Shown: one piece after another, positions 1 through 5,248 of the stretch
How positions within the stretch are numbered: the stretch's first letter is position 1
How the letters are laid out: each line of letters opens with the position of its first letter
Origin: an uncultured Bacillota bacterium
GTDB taxonomy: Bacteria > Bacillota > Clostridia > Peptostreptococcales > Anaerovoracaceae
NCBI GenBank assembly: GCA_946408315.1
Contig: CAMJRV010000211.1
Location: 1 to 5,248 of the forward strand
Length of the DNA stretch: 5,248 bases
Direction: 5' to 3'
Program-made: the position numbers and the translations under genes
The notes under the pieces: model-generated
The model's database searches: none
The model's input: only the letters and a program-made list of their open reading frames with translations
What the model was told of the DNA's origin: nothing

Positions 1-851
1 TCCCATTTCTGTATTGTCCGAGCTGCCAGGTTCCCCTGCGGCTGGATTCTGCCAGCATTTCCAACGGAAGTATTCAAAAGGGAACGCTCAACTGCGAATG
101 CGGTTATACGGGCGCGATTTCAGACGGTATCATCTTCAGCGGAGATTATGCGGAAGAGACTCCGTTTAAAGCGTTTGAAAATGTAGAATCGATCATCGCG
201 TTTCGGGATCAGTTCAGTCCAACCTACCGGAAACTGATTACAAGGACGTATCTGTGGATGTATCATAAAATCGCAGGCAGGCTTACCGGAGTCAGATACG
301 TCATGGCCGGGCCTTTTACTTTCAATTTTCTGCTGGAATATATTGAAAAGCTGGGCAGGGATCATATTTATATCGTATTTGATCCTTCCTTCAAGCGGAT
401 CAGCAAGATCAAGAAATATCTTGCTCCGCGTAATTACAATATCGTTTATATCGCCGGAAAACCAAATGAGCTTCCCCTTAAACATGAGACGGTAGATATT
501 TATATCGACGATTATTCCACTGTCAATTCCCTGTTTACCTATAACAGCTTTTCCACCGAATTTATTGCGCCCTTGCTGAAGGTTTCAGGCGAAGTGGCCG
601 GAATTTTCACCGCCTATCAGCGCGCGCCGAACAGTCTGAAGAATTTCAAAAAGGACCATCCAGATTTTATGCCGGAAAAGATGACGATGTCCGGATTGAA
701 ATCCCAATGGGCCCTGAGAAATGTAAAGCTCTCGGACGAAAAGATCATTGGAACCACGACGGCGGGAGAACGTCATTTCCCTCAAAATACAGGAGGGGAG
801 ACCGTTGAAGTTCACGGCTATTATGCCAGAAAAGAAATTCCGAAGGGATAG
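1..851 (+). CDS. Partial zinc-ribbon / methyltransferase-like protein (5' end outside window)
   Basis: An open frame runs from base 3 to a TAG at 849-851, giving 282 residues with no start codon that fits, so the gene begins left of the window. The visible part opens with a zinc ribbon: CPSC at visible residues 5-8 and CEC at 31-33 (nt 15-101). A Rossmann-like region follows, with a strand ending in an acidic residue (IYIVFDPSF, a motif II-like position) and a motif IV-like stretch (ELPLKHETVDIYIDD). This order resembles class I SAM-dependent methyltransferases carrying an N-terminal zinc ribbon, some of which in Firmicutes are fused behind a MerR-type DNA-binding domain; whether such a domain lies off the edge cannot be seen. 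The segment where the glycine-rich SAM motif I should lie reads YVMAGPFTFNFL and lacks a GxGxG pattern, so catalytic activity is doubtful. The internal ATG at 258 would cut off the zinc ribbon and is not the start. Family assignment is moderate; substrate is unknown. Confidence 0.6.
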   Translation, partial: PFLYCPSCQVPLRLDSASISNGSIQKGTLNCECGYTGAISDGIIFSGDYAEETPFKAFENVESIIAFRDQFSPTYRKLITRTYLWMYHKIAGRLTGVRYVMAGPFTFNFLLEYIEKLGRDHIYIVFDPSFKRISKIKKYLAPRNYNIVYIAGKPNELPLKHETVDIYIDDYSTVNSLFTYNSFSTEFIAPLLKVSGEVAGIFTAYQRAPNSLKNFKKDHPDFMPEKMTMSGLKSQWALRNVKLSDEKIIGTTTAGERHFPQNTGGETVEVHGYYARKEIPKG

Positions 852-867
852 GCAAGCCTTAGTTGCC
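851..867. other. Small inverted repeat spanning two convergent stop codons
   Basis: GGCAA at 851-855 can pair with TTGCC at 863-867 around a 7-nt loop. The repeat begins in the TAG of the left gene and contains the TAA of the DUF1697 gene. It is only a 5-bp stem with no T tract on either side, so it is at best a weak bidirectional terminator; no better candidate lies between these two convergent genes. Confidence 0.2.
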
Positions 868-1404
868 GTTCAATGCCAGCTCCAGCAGTTTTTTTGCCGT
901 ATTTGCGTTTCGTATGGTCACTTTTTGGTAGGTCTTCGTTCCCACGATCTTTGAAAATCTGGTTCGGGAGAAGGTTTTCAGAGGGGCGGACCAGAAGATG
1001 ACGTTTTTACAGTCGAAAACCTTCTCGTATTCCGGCTTTATCTCTCCCATCTCGGTGCTTATTTCTTCGGCTGTGGACGGTGGAATCACAAAGATGGCAT
1101 TGTGCTTTGATTCCGGGTCCCGGTCCCACCATTCCGGCGCATGATCCAGCGCTGTTTTCAGATCGTCGGCATCTATGATTGACAGGCTGATCGGAAAGCC
1201 GAACCTCATCTCCAGGAATTCCTCGCACCGCCTGATCAATGTTTCGATCTCTGTTTCACCGCTGTCAAACAGAACGTTGCCGCTGTTGATATAGGTCGAT
1301 ACCTTCTCGAATCCTGCCTGCTCGAAACTGTCCTTTAAATCCTTCATGGGGACCTTGTTGTTCCCTCCTACGTTGATTCCGCGAAGCAAAGCGACATATC
1401 TCAT
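859..1404 (-). CDS. DUF1697 domain-containing protein
   Basis: This 181-residue protein is a full-length DUF1697 family member. It begins with the family's hallmark LLRGINVGG at residues 6-14, followed by YINSGNVLF at 38-46. The C-terminal third carries the second conserved block, with FWSAP and then FSRTRFSKIVGTKTY leading into a conserved RNANT segment. The family has a compact alpha/beta fold and no established biochemical role that I know of, so no function is given. There is no signal peptide or membrane segment, so it is probably cytoplasmic. The ATG at 1402-1404 is preceded by AGGAGG (1413-1418) with an 8-nt spacer, which fixes the start. It lies 74 nt downstream of rqcH on the same strand with no clear terminator between, so read-through from rqcH is possible. 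Its 3' end almost touches the convergent left-edge gene. Confidence 0.9.
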   Translation of the reverse strand: MRYVALLRGINVGGNNKVPMKDLKDSFEQAGFEKVSTYINSGNVLFDSGETEIETLIRRCEEFLEMRFGFPISLSIIDADDLKTALDHAPEWWDRDPESKHNAIFVIPPSTAEEISTEMGEIKPEYEKVFDCKNVIFWSAPLKTFSRTRFSKIVGTKTYQKVTIRNANTAKKLLELALNGN

Positions 1405-1412
1405 TCACTTAT

Positions 1413-1418
1413 CCTCCT
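1413..1418 (-). promoter_or_regulatory. Ribosome binding site of the DUF1697 gene
   Basis: On the minus strand AGGAGG lies 8 nt before the ATG. This is a near-perfect Shine-Dalgarno match, so the gene can be translated well whether it is transcribed from its own promoter or by read-through from rqcH. I found no convincing -35/-10 pair in the 74-nt gap: a TATAAA on the minus strand has a TTGTGC only at a 22-nt spacing. Confidence 0.75.
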
Positions 1419-1478
1419 GATTAATTTTATACTTAACACCGATGAAACGACCGGCACAAATTTCCCTGAAAATAGTGT

Positions 1479-3200
1479 TTACCGTTCCTTTGGGTTTACA
1501 TAAACAGTTTTATTGTCTGTAAATATGACCATTCCAGGCTTCGCTCCGTTAGGTTTTTTCACGTGACGAACCTGAGTGTAATCCACCGGTACATTCTCCG
1601 ATTCGCGGCCTTTGCTGTGATAGGCGGCAAGGGCCGCGGCCTCAAAGATGGCGGTTTCCGTGGCTCCTTTCCCGTCGGTGAACAAAATGACATGGGAGCC
1701 GGGGATATCCTTCGTGTGAAACCAGATGTCTTTTCCCGAAGCGGTCTTGAACGTAAGGATATCGTTTTCTTTATTATTTCGGCCGACCAGGATCCGGAAA
1801 CCGTCGCTGGTGGTATATTGATACGGCGCCGGTTTGCTCTTGTTCGGCTTAAAGTTGTTTTTGCGCTTTCTCAGATAACCGCCTTCTATGAGCTCCTGTC
1901 GAAGCTCCTCGATCTCCTCCACGGTGGAGGCTTTTTCGATATACGAGAGAACCGATTCCAGGTAGGCGATATCGGTGTTTGCCTCATTCAGCTGTATCTT
2001 CTTCTCCGTAACGGCGGTCTTCGCTTTACTGTATTTTTTATAGTACCGCTGGGCGTTCTGGATGGGAGAAAATCGCGGATCAAGGGATATGATTACCGTT
2101 TCTCCCGTGTAATAGTCGGTGACTTCGGCCTTGGAAGCACCCTGTTTGATCTGGTGGAGATTCGCGGTGAGCAGTTCTCCGTAAAGCCGGTAGATATCCG
2201 AATTTTCTGCCTGCAAAAGGTCTTCGGACAGTCTCTGTTTTTTCAAGTAAAGCTTGTCCAGGCTCGATGCCACAGCGCGCTCCAGATCGGAAGACTTCTG
2301 CCGGATCCGGTTGGACGAACTCTTGTTGGAGTAGTAATAGGAAAGGGCTTCGCTGATATCGGAAAAGCGCAGCTCCCGGCAGTAATCCGACAGTGAGGCG
2401 AGGGGAAACAGGTGAAATTCAAAGGGAGTTCCGTCCTCCTGAAGGTAGACTCGGGGAGACGGACTGTCACTGCCGACCTGTTCCACAAAATGATTCAGCA
2501 CACGGAAAAGCGCCGCTGCGGACGCATTGTCCGACGGATCTGATTCCAGACGCCCCGCCTGATAGACGATTTCATCGGCAATGAGAGGGCTGATCCCCTG
2601 AATATGCGACATCAGCGCTTTGGCGGTACGGTCACCGGAATTCTCTGTAAAAGCCGCCACCTGTGCTTCTGTCAGTCCGTAATACGGAACCTTGTCCTGA
2701 GAAGGCGGATAGACGTACTGCTGGCCGGGGAGAAGCTGGCGGTAACGGTTGACGTCGATGGAGATCCGCTTGATGCTGTCGATAATCCTGTTCGATGCGA
2801 TGTCGACGACGATGATATTGCTGTGCTTCCCCATAATTTCAACGATAAGTTTCTTGTTGACGGAAAACCCCAGTTCGTTGATGGTGTCGACGAAGATTTC
2901 CACGATACGCTCCGAGTCCTTCTGGCGGATGTCCGTGATGCGGCCCCCCTGAATATGTTTTCTTAACAGCATGCAAAACCCCATGGGATTCAGAGGGTTG
3001 GAAGTCGTTTCGGTAATCAGGTGCAGCCTCGCATGGCCGCTGTTCGATGAGATATATAATTTATAATTTTCTCTGCCTGAATGGACGTTCAAGACGATCT
3101 CGTCTGCTTCGGGCTGGTATATTTTTTCTATTTTACCGCCGATCAGCGTCCTGTTCAGCTGATGGACGACCGCTCCGGTAACCATACCGTCAAAACTCAT
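1479..3200 (-). CDS. rqcH: RqcH / NFACT family ribosome quality control factor (Rqc2 homolog)
   Basis: This 573-residue protein is of usual length for bacterial NFACT proteins, older names YloA or FbpA (fibronectin-binding). Known role: RqcH binds 50S subunits still holding peptidyl-tRNA after ribosome splitting and recruits tRNA-Ala to add a C-terminal alanine tail that marks the stalled chain for proteolysis. Domains in order: NFACT-N from MSFDGM at residue 1, with FCMLLRKHI at 75-83, EIMGKHSN at 121-128 and LLPGQ at 156-160; a central coiled coil with helices near 303-350 and 380-440; a basic KRKNNFKPNKSKP linker; and NFACT-R at about 460-573 with DIWFHTKDIPGSHV near 491-504. The position matching the functional Asp97-Arg98 of B. 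subtilis RqcH is Glu97-Arg98. The frame stays open to an ATG at 3251, but the start at 3200 has AAAGGAG 8 nt upstream and gives the family's standard N-terminus. It is divergent from yicC and followed co-directionally by DUF1697. The fibronectin-binding name should not be taken as its function. Confidence 0.95.
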   Translation of the reverse strand: MSFDGMVTGAVVHQLNRTLIGGKIEKIYQPEADEIVLNVHSGRENYKLYISSNSGHARLHLITETTSNPLNPMGFCMLLRKHIQGGRITDIRQKDSERIVEIFVDTINELGFSVNKKLIVEIMGKHSNIIVVDIASNRIIDSIKRISIDVNRYRQLLPGQQYVYPPSQDKVPYYGLTEAQVAAFTENSGDRTAKALMSHIQGISPLIADEIVYQAGRLESDPSDNASAAALFRVLNHFVEQVGSDSPSPRVYLQEDGTPFEFHLFPLASLSDYCRELRFSDISEALSYYYSNKSSSNRIRQKSSDLERAVASSLDKLYLKKQRLSEDLLQAENSDIYRLYGELLTANLHQIKQGASKAEVTDYYTGETVIISLDPRFSPIQNAQRYYKKYSKAKTAVTEKKIQLNEANTDIAYLESVLSYIEKASTVEEIEELRQELIEGGYLRKRKNNFKPNKSKPAPYQYTTSDGFRILVGRNNKENDILTFKTASGKDIWFHTKDIPGSHVILFTDGKGATETAIFEAAALAAYHSKGRESENVPVDYTQVRHVKKPNGAKPGMVIFTDNKTVYVNPKER

Positions 3201-3228
3201 TGTGAAGTCTCCTTTAATGATGTATAAT
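3200..3228 (+). promoter_or_regulatory. Predicted sigma-A-type promoter of yicC operon
   Basis: TTGTGA (3200-3205) and a perfect TATAAT (3223-3228) are separated by 17 nt. The -35 overlaps the start codon of rqcH and the spacer covers the rqcH ribosome binding site. Transcription would start near 3235, giving a leader of about 80 nt before yicC. Other -10-like elements closer to yicC (TATGAT 3265-3270, TATATA 3275-3280) lack a usable -35. Use as a promoter is inferred. Confidence 0.45.
3209..3215 (-). promoter_or_regulatory. Ribosome binding site that decides the rqcH start
   Basis: On the minus strand AAAGGAG ends 8 nt before the ATG at 3200. The upstream in-frame ATG at 3251 would add 17 residues (MFSLNLKLLYIIKGDFT) not expected in this family, has no good Shine-Dalgarno, and falls close to the predicted transcription start. 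The start at 3200 is therefore preferred. Confidence 0.8.
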
Positions 3229-3234
3229 AATTTA

Positions 3235-3256
3235 AGGTTTAGCGAAAACAAAACCT
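3235..3256. repeat. Inverted repeat in the rqcH/yicC divergent region
   Basis: AGGTTT at 3235-3240 and AAACCT at 3251-3256 form 6-bp arms around a 10-nt centre. The repeat lies between the two predicted transcription starts (about 3235 and 3259), so it would sit in both 5' leaders. It could be a protein-binding site or a weak leader hairpin, but the arms are short and AT-rich, so chance is a real alternative. Confidence 0.25.
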
Positions 3257-3265
3257 AGTTTTATT

Positions 3266-3295
3266 ATGATACCATATATAAATAAAAAATAACAA
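3266..3295 (-). promoter_or_regulatory. Predicted sigma-A-type promoter of rqcH
   Basis: On the minus strand TTGTTA (3290-3295) and TATCAT (3266-3271) are separated by 18 nt, and the -10 is preceded by TGG, giving an extended -10 (TGnTATCAT). Transcription would start near 3259, leaving a leader of about 59 nt before the ATG at 3200. The motif is seen in the sequence; its use as a promoter is inferred. Confidence 0.5.
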
Positions 3296-3316
3296 GCACG
3301 GCAAGGAGAACTTTAT

Positions 3317-4201
3317 ATGATCAAAAGCATGACGGGCTTCGGCAGAAGCGAATATACGGACGGAAAACGGAGCATAATTGTAGAAATCAAGTCAGTCAAT
3401 CATAGATACAGCGATATCAGTTTTAAAATGCCGAGACGGTATTCCTTCGCGGAAGACAGGCTGAAGGGAGCCGTAAAAGACATCGCCAGAAGGGGAAAGA
3501 TCGATGTATCCATCATGGTTGAGAATATCACCGAGGATGATACGAACGTCAGACTGAATACGATGGTTGCCAGGCAATATTACGACAACCTGAGAGCGCT
3601 GCAGAAAGAGTTTGATCTCAGCGGCGATATTACCCTTCAGTTTTTATCCACCTTGCCCGACGTGATGAAGGCCGTCCCCGATGTGGAGGACGAGGAGGAG
3701 ATCTATAAAAGTCTGGAAATTCCCGTTCTGGAAGCGGCGAAAAAGCTGGATGAGATGCGAACTCTGGAAGGAGCCAAGCTTGCCGAGGATATCATCAAAA
3801 GAGGAGACTATATCAGGAGCCGGGTAAAAGAAATCGAGACGCGGTCCCCTGAAGTCACCAAAGCATATTCTGAGAAATTGAGGGACAGGATCAGGGAGCT
3901 TGTCGGAGCCAATGTAACGATTCCAGAGGACCGAATCCTTGTAGAGGCCGCTATCTTTGCGGATAAATGCAGCATAACGGAGGAACTTGTCCGCCTTGAC
4001 AGCCATATTATTCAACTGGACCGGATTATAACCAACAGCAACCAGCCCGACGGGAAAAAATTGGACTTTCTCGTTCAGGAGATGAACCGCGAAGCAAATA
4101 CCATCGGTTCCAAAGCCAACGATATTGAGATCACCAATAAAGTTCTGGAAATTAAAAGCGAGATCGAGAAGATCAGAGAGCAGGTCCAAAACATCGAGTA
4201 G
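3317..4201 (+). CDS. yicC: YicC/YloC family endoribonuclease
   Basis: This 294-residue protein matches the usual length of the YicC/YloC family. It starts with the diagnostic MIKSMTGFGRSE and has the two family domains: the YicC-like N-terminal domain, roughly residues 2-155, and the C-terminal DUF1732-type domain, ending with the conserved block EMNREANTIGSKANDIEITN at about 255-274 and an acidic/basic helix to the end. The family is known as a metal-dependent endoribonuclease; in E. coli YicC is linked to turnover of the small RNA RyhB. The in vivo targets of this homolog cannot be read from sequence. No membrane segment or signal peptide is seen. The ATG has AAGGAG (3303-3308) at an 8-nt spacing. 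It is the first gene of a co-directional run yicC-gmk-rpoZ, with a 93-nt gap before gmk, and is divergent from rqcH. Confidence 0.95.
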   Translation: MIKSMTGFGRSEYTDGKRSIIVEIKSVNHRYSDISFKMPRRYSFAEDRLKGAVKDIARRGKIDVSIMVENITEDDTNVRLNTMVARQYYDNLRALQKEFDLSGDITLQFLSTLPDVMKAVPDVEDEEEIYKSLEIPVLEAAKKLDEMRTLEGAKLAEDIIKRGDYIRSRVKEIETRSPEVTKAYSEKLRDRIRELVGANVTIPEDRILVEAAIFADKCSITEELVRLDSHIIQLDRIITNSNQPDGKKLDFLVQEMNREANTIGSKANDIEITNKVLEIKSEIEKIREQVQNIE

Positions 4202-4219
4202 CGTCATCGTCGTAAAAAA

Positions 4220-4251
4220 CCATATTGTATTATGGCGGATTTTATTGTATT
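4220..4251. repeat. Direct and inverted repeats between yicC and gmk
   Basis: The 9-mer TATTGTATT occurs exactly at 4223-4231 and 4243-4251, 20 nt apart, about two helical turns. The first copy is framed by CCATA (4220-4224) and TATGG (4231-4235), a 5-bp inverted repeat. The region also holds promoter-like elements: TTGTAT 4225-4230 with TATTCT 4248-4253 at 17 nt, and TATATT at 4255-4260. It may be an internal gmk promoter or operator, but the stretch is AT-rich and chance repeats are likely. Confidence 0.25.
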
Positions 4252-4282
4252 CTATATATTCATAGGATGAAGAAGGATATTG

Positions 4283-4287
4283 AAAGG
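4283..4287 (+). promoter_or_regulatory. Ribosome binding site that decides the gmk start
   Basis: AAAGG lies 7 nt before the ATG at 4295. The alternative in-frame TTG start at 4280 has its nearest GAAGG (4272-4276) only 3 nt away, too close to work well, and would add five residues ahead of the usual MSRG-type Gmk N-terminus. Confidence 0.6.
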
Positions 4288-4294
4288 ATCAACG

Positions 4295-4903
4295 ATGAGC
4301 AGAGGGTTATTATTTATTATTTCGGGCCCCTCGGGAGCAGGAAAAGGTACGATATGCCAGAGACTGAAGGAACAGGGCAGCATTGAATTATCCGTTTCCA
4401 TGACGACTAGAAAGCCGAGGCCGGGAGAGATTGACGGGAAGAATTATTATTTCGTATCCGAAGAAGAATTTATCGAAACCATAAATCGCGGCGGGTTTTT
4501 GGAATATGCGAAGGTGTACGGCAACTATTATGGAACGCCGAAGGACATCGTGCTCGCACAGCTGGAGTCCAACAAGGACGTCGTGCTGGAAATAGACATT
4601 CAAGGGGCGCTTCAGGTCAAGGATTCATATCCTAAGGGAGTTTTCATTTTTATTCTTCCGCCTTCCATGGCGGAACTGAGAAAGCGGATCACCGGAAGAG
4701 GCTCGGAATCGGAAGCGGATATTAACCTCAGACTCGGAGAGACGCTGAAAGAGGTTGCATATATTGACAGGTATGATTATTGCGTGATAAACGATGAGAT
4801 CGAAGAGGCCGTACAGCGGGTGACCGATATCATTAAAGCGGAGCATTCCAAGGTGACTCAGGATATTTATGAATTGATCGAAAAATATAAGGAGGAGATT
4901 TAA
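4295..4903 (+). CDS. gmk: Guanylate kinase
   Basis: This 202-residue cytoplasmic enzyme transfers phosphate from ATP to GMP (or dGMP), giving GDP, an essential step toward GTP, dGTP and (p)ppGpp. The P-loop GPSGAGKGT is at residues 11-19. The GMP-binding region follows, with TTRKPRPGEIDGKNYYF at 37-53, LEYAKVYGNYYGTP at 69-82 and EIDIQGA at 99-105. The LID segment is RKRITGRGSESEADINLRL. All expected signature residues are present and the length is typical. I place the start at the ATG at 4295 because of its spacing to AAAGG and because family members begin about ten residues before the P-loop; a TTG at 4280 is the alternative. Its last codons contain the rpoZ ribosome binding site, so the two genes are tightly linked. 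The usual remA gene of this neighbourhood is not found upstream. Confidence 0.97.
   Translation: MSRGLLFIISGPSGAGKGTICQRLKEQGSIELSVSMTTRKPRPGEIDGKNYYFVSEEEFIETINRGGFLEYAKVYGNYYGTPKDIVLAQLESNKDVVLEIDIQGALQVKDSYPKGVFIFILPPSMAELRKRITGRGSESEADINLRLGETLKEVAYIDRYDYCVINDEIEEAVQRVTDIIKAEHSKVTQDIYELIEKYKEEI
4889..4895 (+). promoter_or_regulatory. rpoZ ribosome binding site inside the gmk 3' end
   Basis: AAGGAGG lies within the last codons of gmk, 8 nt before the rpoZ ATG at 4904. The gmk TAA (4901-4903) abuts this ATG directly, so ribosomes ending gmk can re-initiate at once, which suggests translational coupling. Confidence 0.8.
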
Positions 4904-5098
4904 ATGTTATATCCATCAATTAACTTAATCAGGCAGAAGGCCGACAGCAGATATACCCTGGTGATTCTGGCCGCCAAAAGAGCCAGAGATATTATCGACG
5001 GAAAGCCGAAACTGACGGAAGCAGACATTGAAAAACCGGTCTCCATCGCGGCAAATGAGATTGCGGAGGATTTGATTACCTATAGAAGAGAAAGTTAA
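4904..5098 (+). CDS. rpoZ: DNA-directed RNA polymerase subunit omega
   Basis: This 64-residue protein is a short omega subunit of the Firmicutes type. It starts MLYPSIN and carries the conserved core DSRYTLVILAAKRARDI at residues 14-30, followed by the KPVSIAANEIAEDLI segment near the C-terminus. Omega binds the beta-prime subunit and helps RNA polymerase assemble and stay stable; in Proteobacteria it also forms part of a ppGpp site, which need not hold in Firmicutes. It follows gmk with zero intergenic bases and has its own strong ribosome binding site. In B. subtilis the order gmk-rpoZ continues to coaBC and priA, but here rpoZ is followed by hairpins and no such gene within the window. Confidence 0.95.
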   Translation: MLYPSINLIRQKADSRYTLVILAAKRARDIIDGKPKLTEADIEKPVSIAANEIAEDLITYRRES

Positions 5099-5099
5099 T

Positions 5100-5123
5100 T
5101 ATCTGCGCTGTATCAAGCAGATA
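5100..5123 (+). other. Hairpin just after the rpoZ stop codon
   Basis: TATCTGC (5100-5106) pairs with GCAGATA (5117-5123) as a 7-bp stem with a 10-nt loop. It begins 2 nt after the rpoZ stop and has no T tract after it, so it is more likely a 3'-end stabilising or processing structure than a terminator on its own. Confidence 0.35.
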
Positions 5124-5139
5124 TACGCCTGTTACGATT

Positions 5140-5179
5140 TAAAGCCACCGCGGCACCAGCCCTGCCGACGGTGGCTTTA
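5140..5179 (+). terminator. Strong hairpin, probable (bidirectional) terminator of the yicC-gmk-rpoZ operon
   Basis: TAAAGCCACCG (5140-5150) pairs with CGGTGGCTTTA (5169-5179). The stem continues inward with CGGCA (5151-5155) against TGCCG (5163-5167), with a 7-nt loop and one bulged A at 5168, about 16 bp in all. The T stretch after the stem is short (CTTTATCTC), so efficiency is uncertain, but the A/T ends of the stem make it nearly symmetric and able to serve both strands. It sits between rpoZ and a possible convergent gene, as a shared terminator would. Confidence 0.65.
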
Positions 5180-5248
5180 TCTCGCGGGAGTGGTTTTGGC
5201 AATCTTTCCGCCTCGTATCGCCATGTTCAGGCTGTCAAACAAACGTAT
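5177..5248 (-). CDS. Possible C-terminal fragment of an unrecognised protein
   Basis: On the minus strand a frame is open from the right edge to a TAA at 5177-5179, giving 23 residues that start IRLFDSLNMAIRGGK and end in KTTPAR. Reasons to list it: the stop lies at the base of the strong hairpin, as for a convergent gene using the same terminator, and the composition looks protein-like. Reasons for doubt: 23 codons can be open by chance, and I do not recognise the peptide. The plus strand also has an ATG at 5223 running open to the edge, so the tail may instead be intergenic or the start of a plus-strand gene. Confidence 0.3.
   Translation of the reverse strand: MRLFDSLNMAIRGGKIAKTTPAR

Noticed and set aside
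258..260. ATG at 258 as the start of the left-edge gene
   Set aside because: The same frame is open to the left edge and encodes a zinc ribbon in positions 15-101, so starting at 258 would remove a real domain; no ribosome binding site lies before it.
120..485. A 121-codon open frame on the minus strand
   Set aside because: It is antisense to the left-edge zinc-ribbon gene, whose frame is continuous from base 3 and contains the CxxC/CxC motifs.
1563..2396. A 277-codon open frame on the plus strand
   Set aside because: It lies entirely antisense to rqcH, has no family signature and no convincing ribosome binding site, and the opposite strand has a clear full-length NFACT protein.
3201..3251. 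Longer rqcH reading frame starting at the ATG at 3251
   Set aside because: The 17 extra residues do not match the family, no Shine-Dalgarno precedes that ATG, and the ATG at 3200 has a well-spaced AAAGGAG.
3644..4207. A 187-codon open frame on the minus strand
   Set aside because: It is antisense to yicC, whose protein is unmistakable; the translation shows no recognisable domain and looks like a shadow of yicC codon use.
4280..4294. TTG start five codons upstream for gmk
   Set aside because: The nearest GAAGG is only 3 nt away, while the ATG at 4295 has AAAGG at 7 nt and gives the usual N-terminus.
1..5248. A defence system, CRISPR array, toxin-antitoxin pair, insertion sequence or riboswitch
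   Set aside because: I looked on both strands and saw no spaced repeats, transposase motifs, terminal inverted repeats or long structured leaders; all non-coding stretches are under about 150 nt.

Overview
The window looks like ordinary chromosomal DNA from a Gram-positive anaerobe of the class Clostridia. The evidence is a low-to-mid GC content, consistent AGGAGG-type ribosome binding sites about 8 nt from each start, and a divergent block of rqcH (NFACT/YloA) against yicC-gmk-rpoZ, an arrangement familiar from Firmicutes. A narrower placement, for example an Anaerovoracaceae-like lineage, is only a guess. I see no mobile element, CRISPR array, tRNA or rRNA.

Layout. Positions 1-851 (+) hold the 3' part of a gene for a zinc-ribbon plus degenerate methyltransferase-like protein, cut by the left edge. 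It converges with a DUF1697 gene (859-1404, -), with only 7 nt between the stop codons. Upstream of DUF1697 on the same strand lies rqcH (1479-3200, -), which encodes the ribosome-associated quality control factor that builds C-terminal alanine tails. A short AT-rich divergent region (3201-3316) separates rqcH from yicC (3317-4201, +), gmk (4295-4903, +) and rpoZ (4904-5098, +). A strong hairpin at 5140-5179 follows rpoZ. The last ~70 nt may be the C-terminus of an unrecognised convergent gene on the minus strand.

How the genes relate. The right-hand cluster is a housekeeping operon: an RNase-like protein (YicC), guanylate kinase (GMP to GDP, feeding GTP and ppGpp pools) and the omega subunit of RNA polymerase, which in many bacteria is linked to guanine-nucleotide control. 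rqcH fires in the opposite direction and acts at the ribosome, so the divergent region joins ribosome rescue to RNA and nucleotide housekeeping. The DUF1697 and left-edge genes have no clear functional link to these.

Points worth a second look: remA, usual between yicC and gmk in B. subtilis and relatives, is absent; the predicted rqcH and yicC promoters overlap so that the two 5' leaders would be complementary; RqcH has Glu-Arg where the B. subtilis protein has the functional Asp97-Arg98 pair; the left-edge methyltransferase-like fold lacks the usual glycine motif I; and the rpoZ operon seems to end straight after rpoZ instead of continuing into coaBC-priA. I found no convincing new biological system here.
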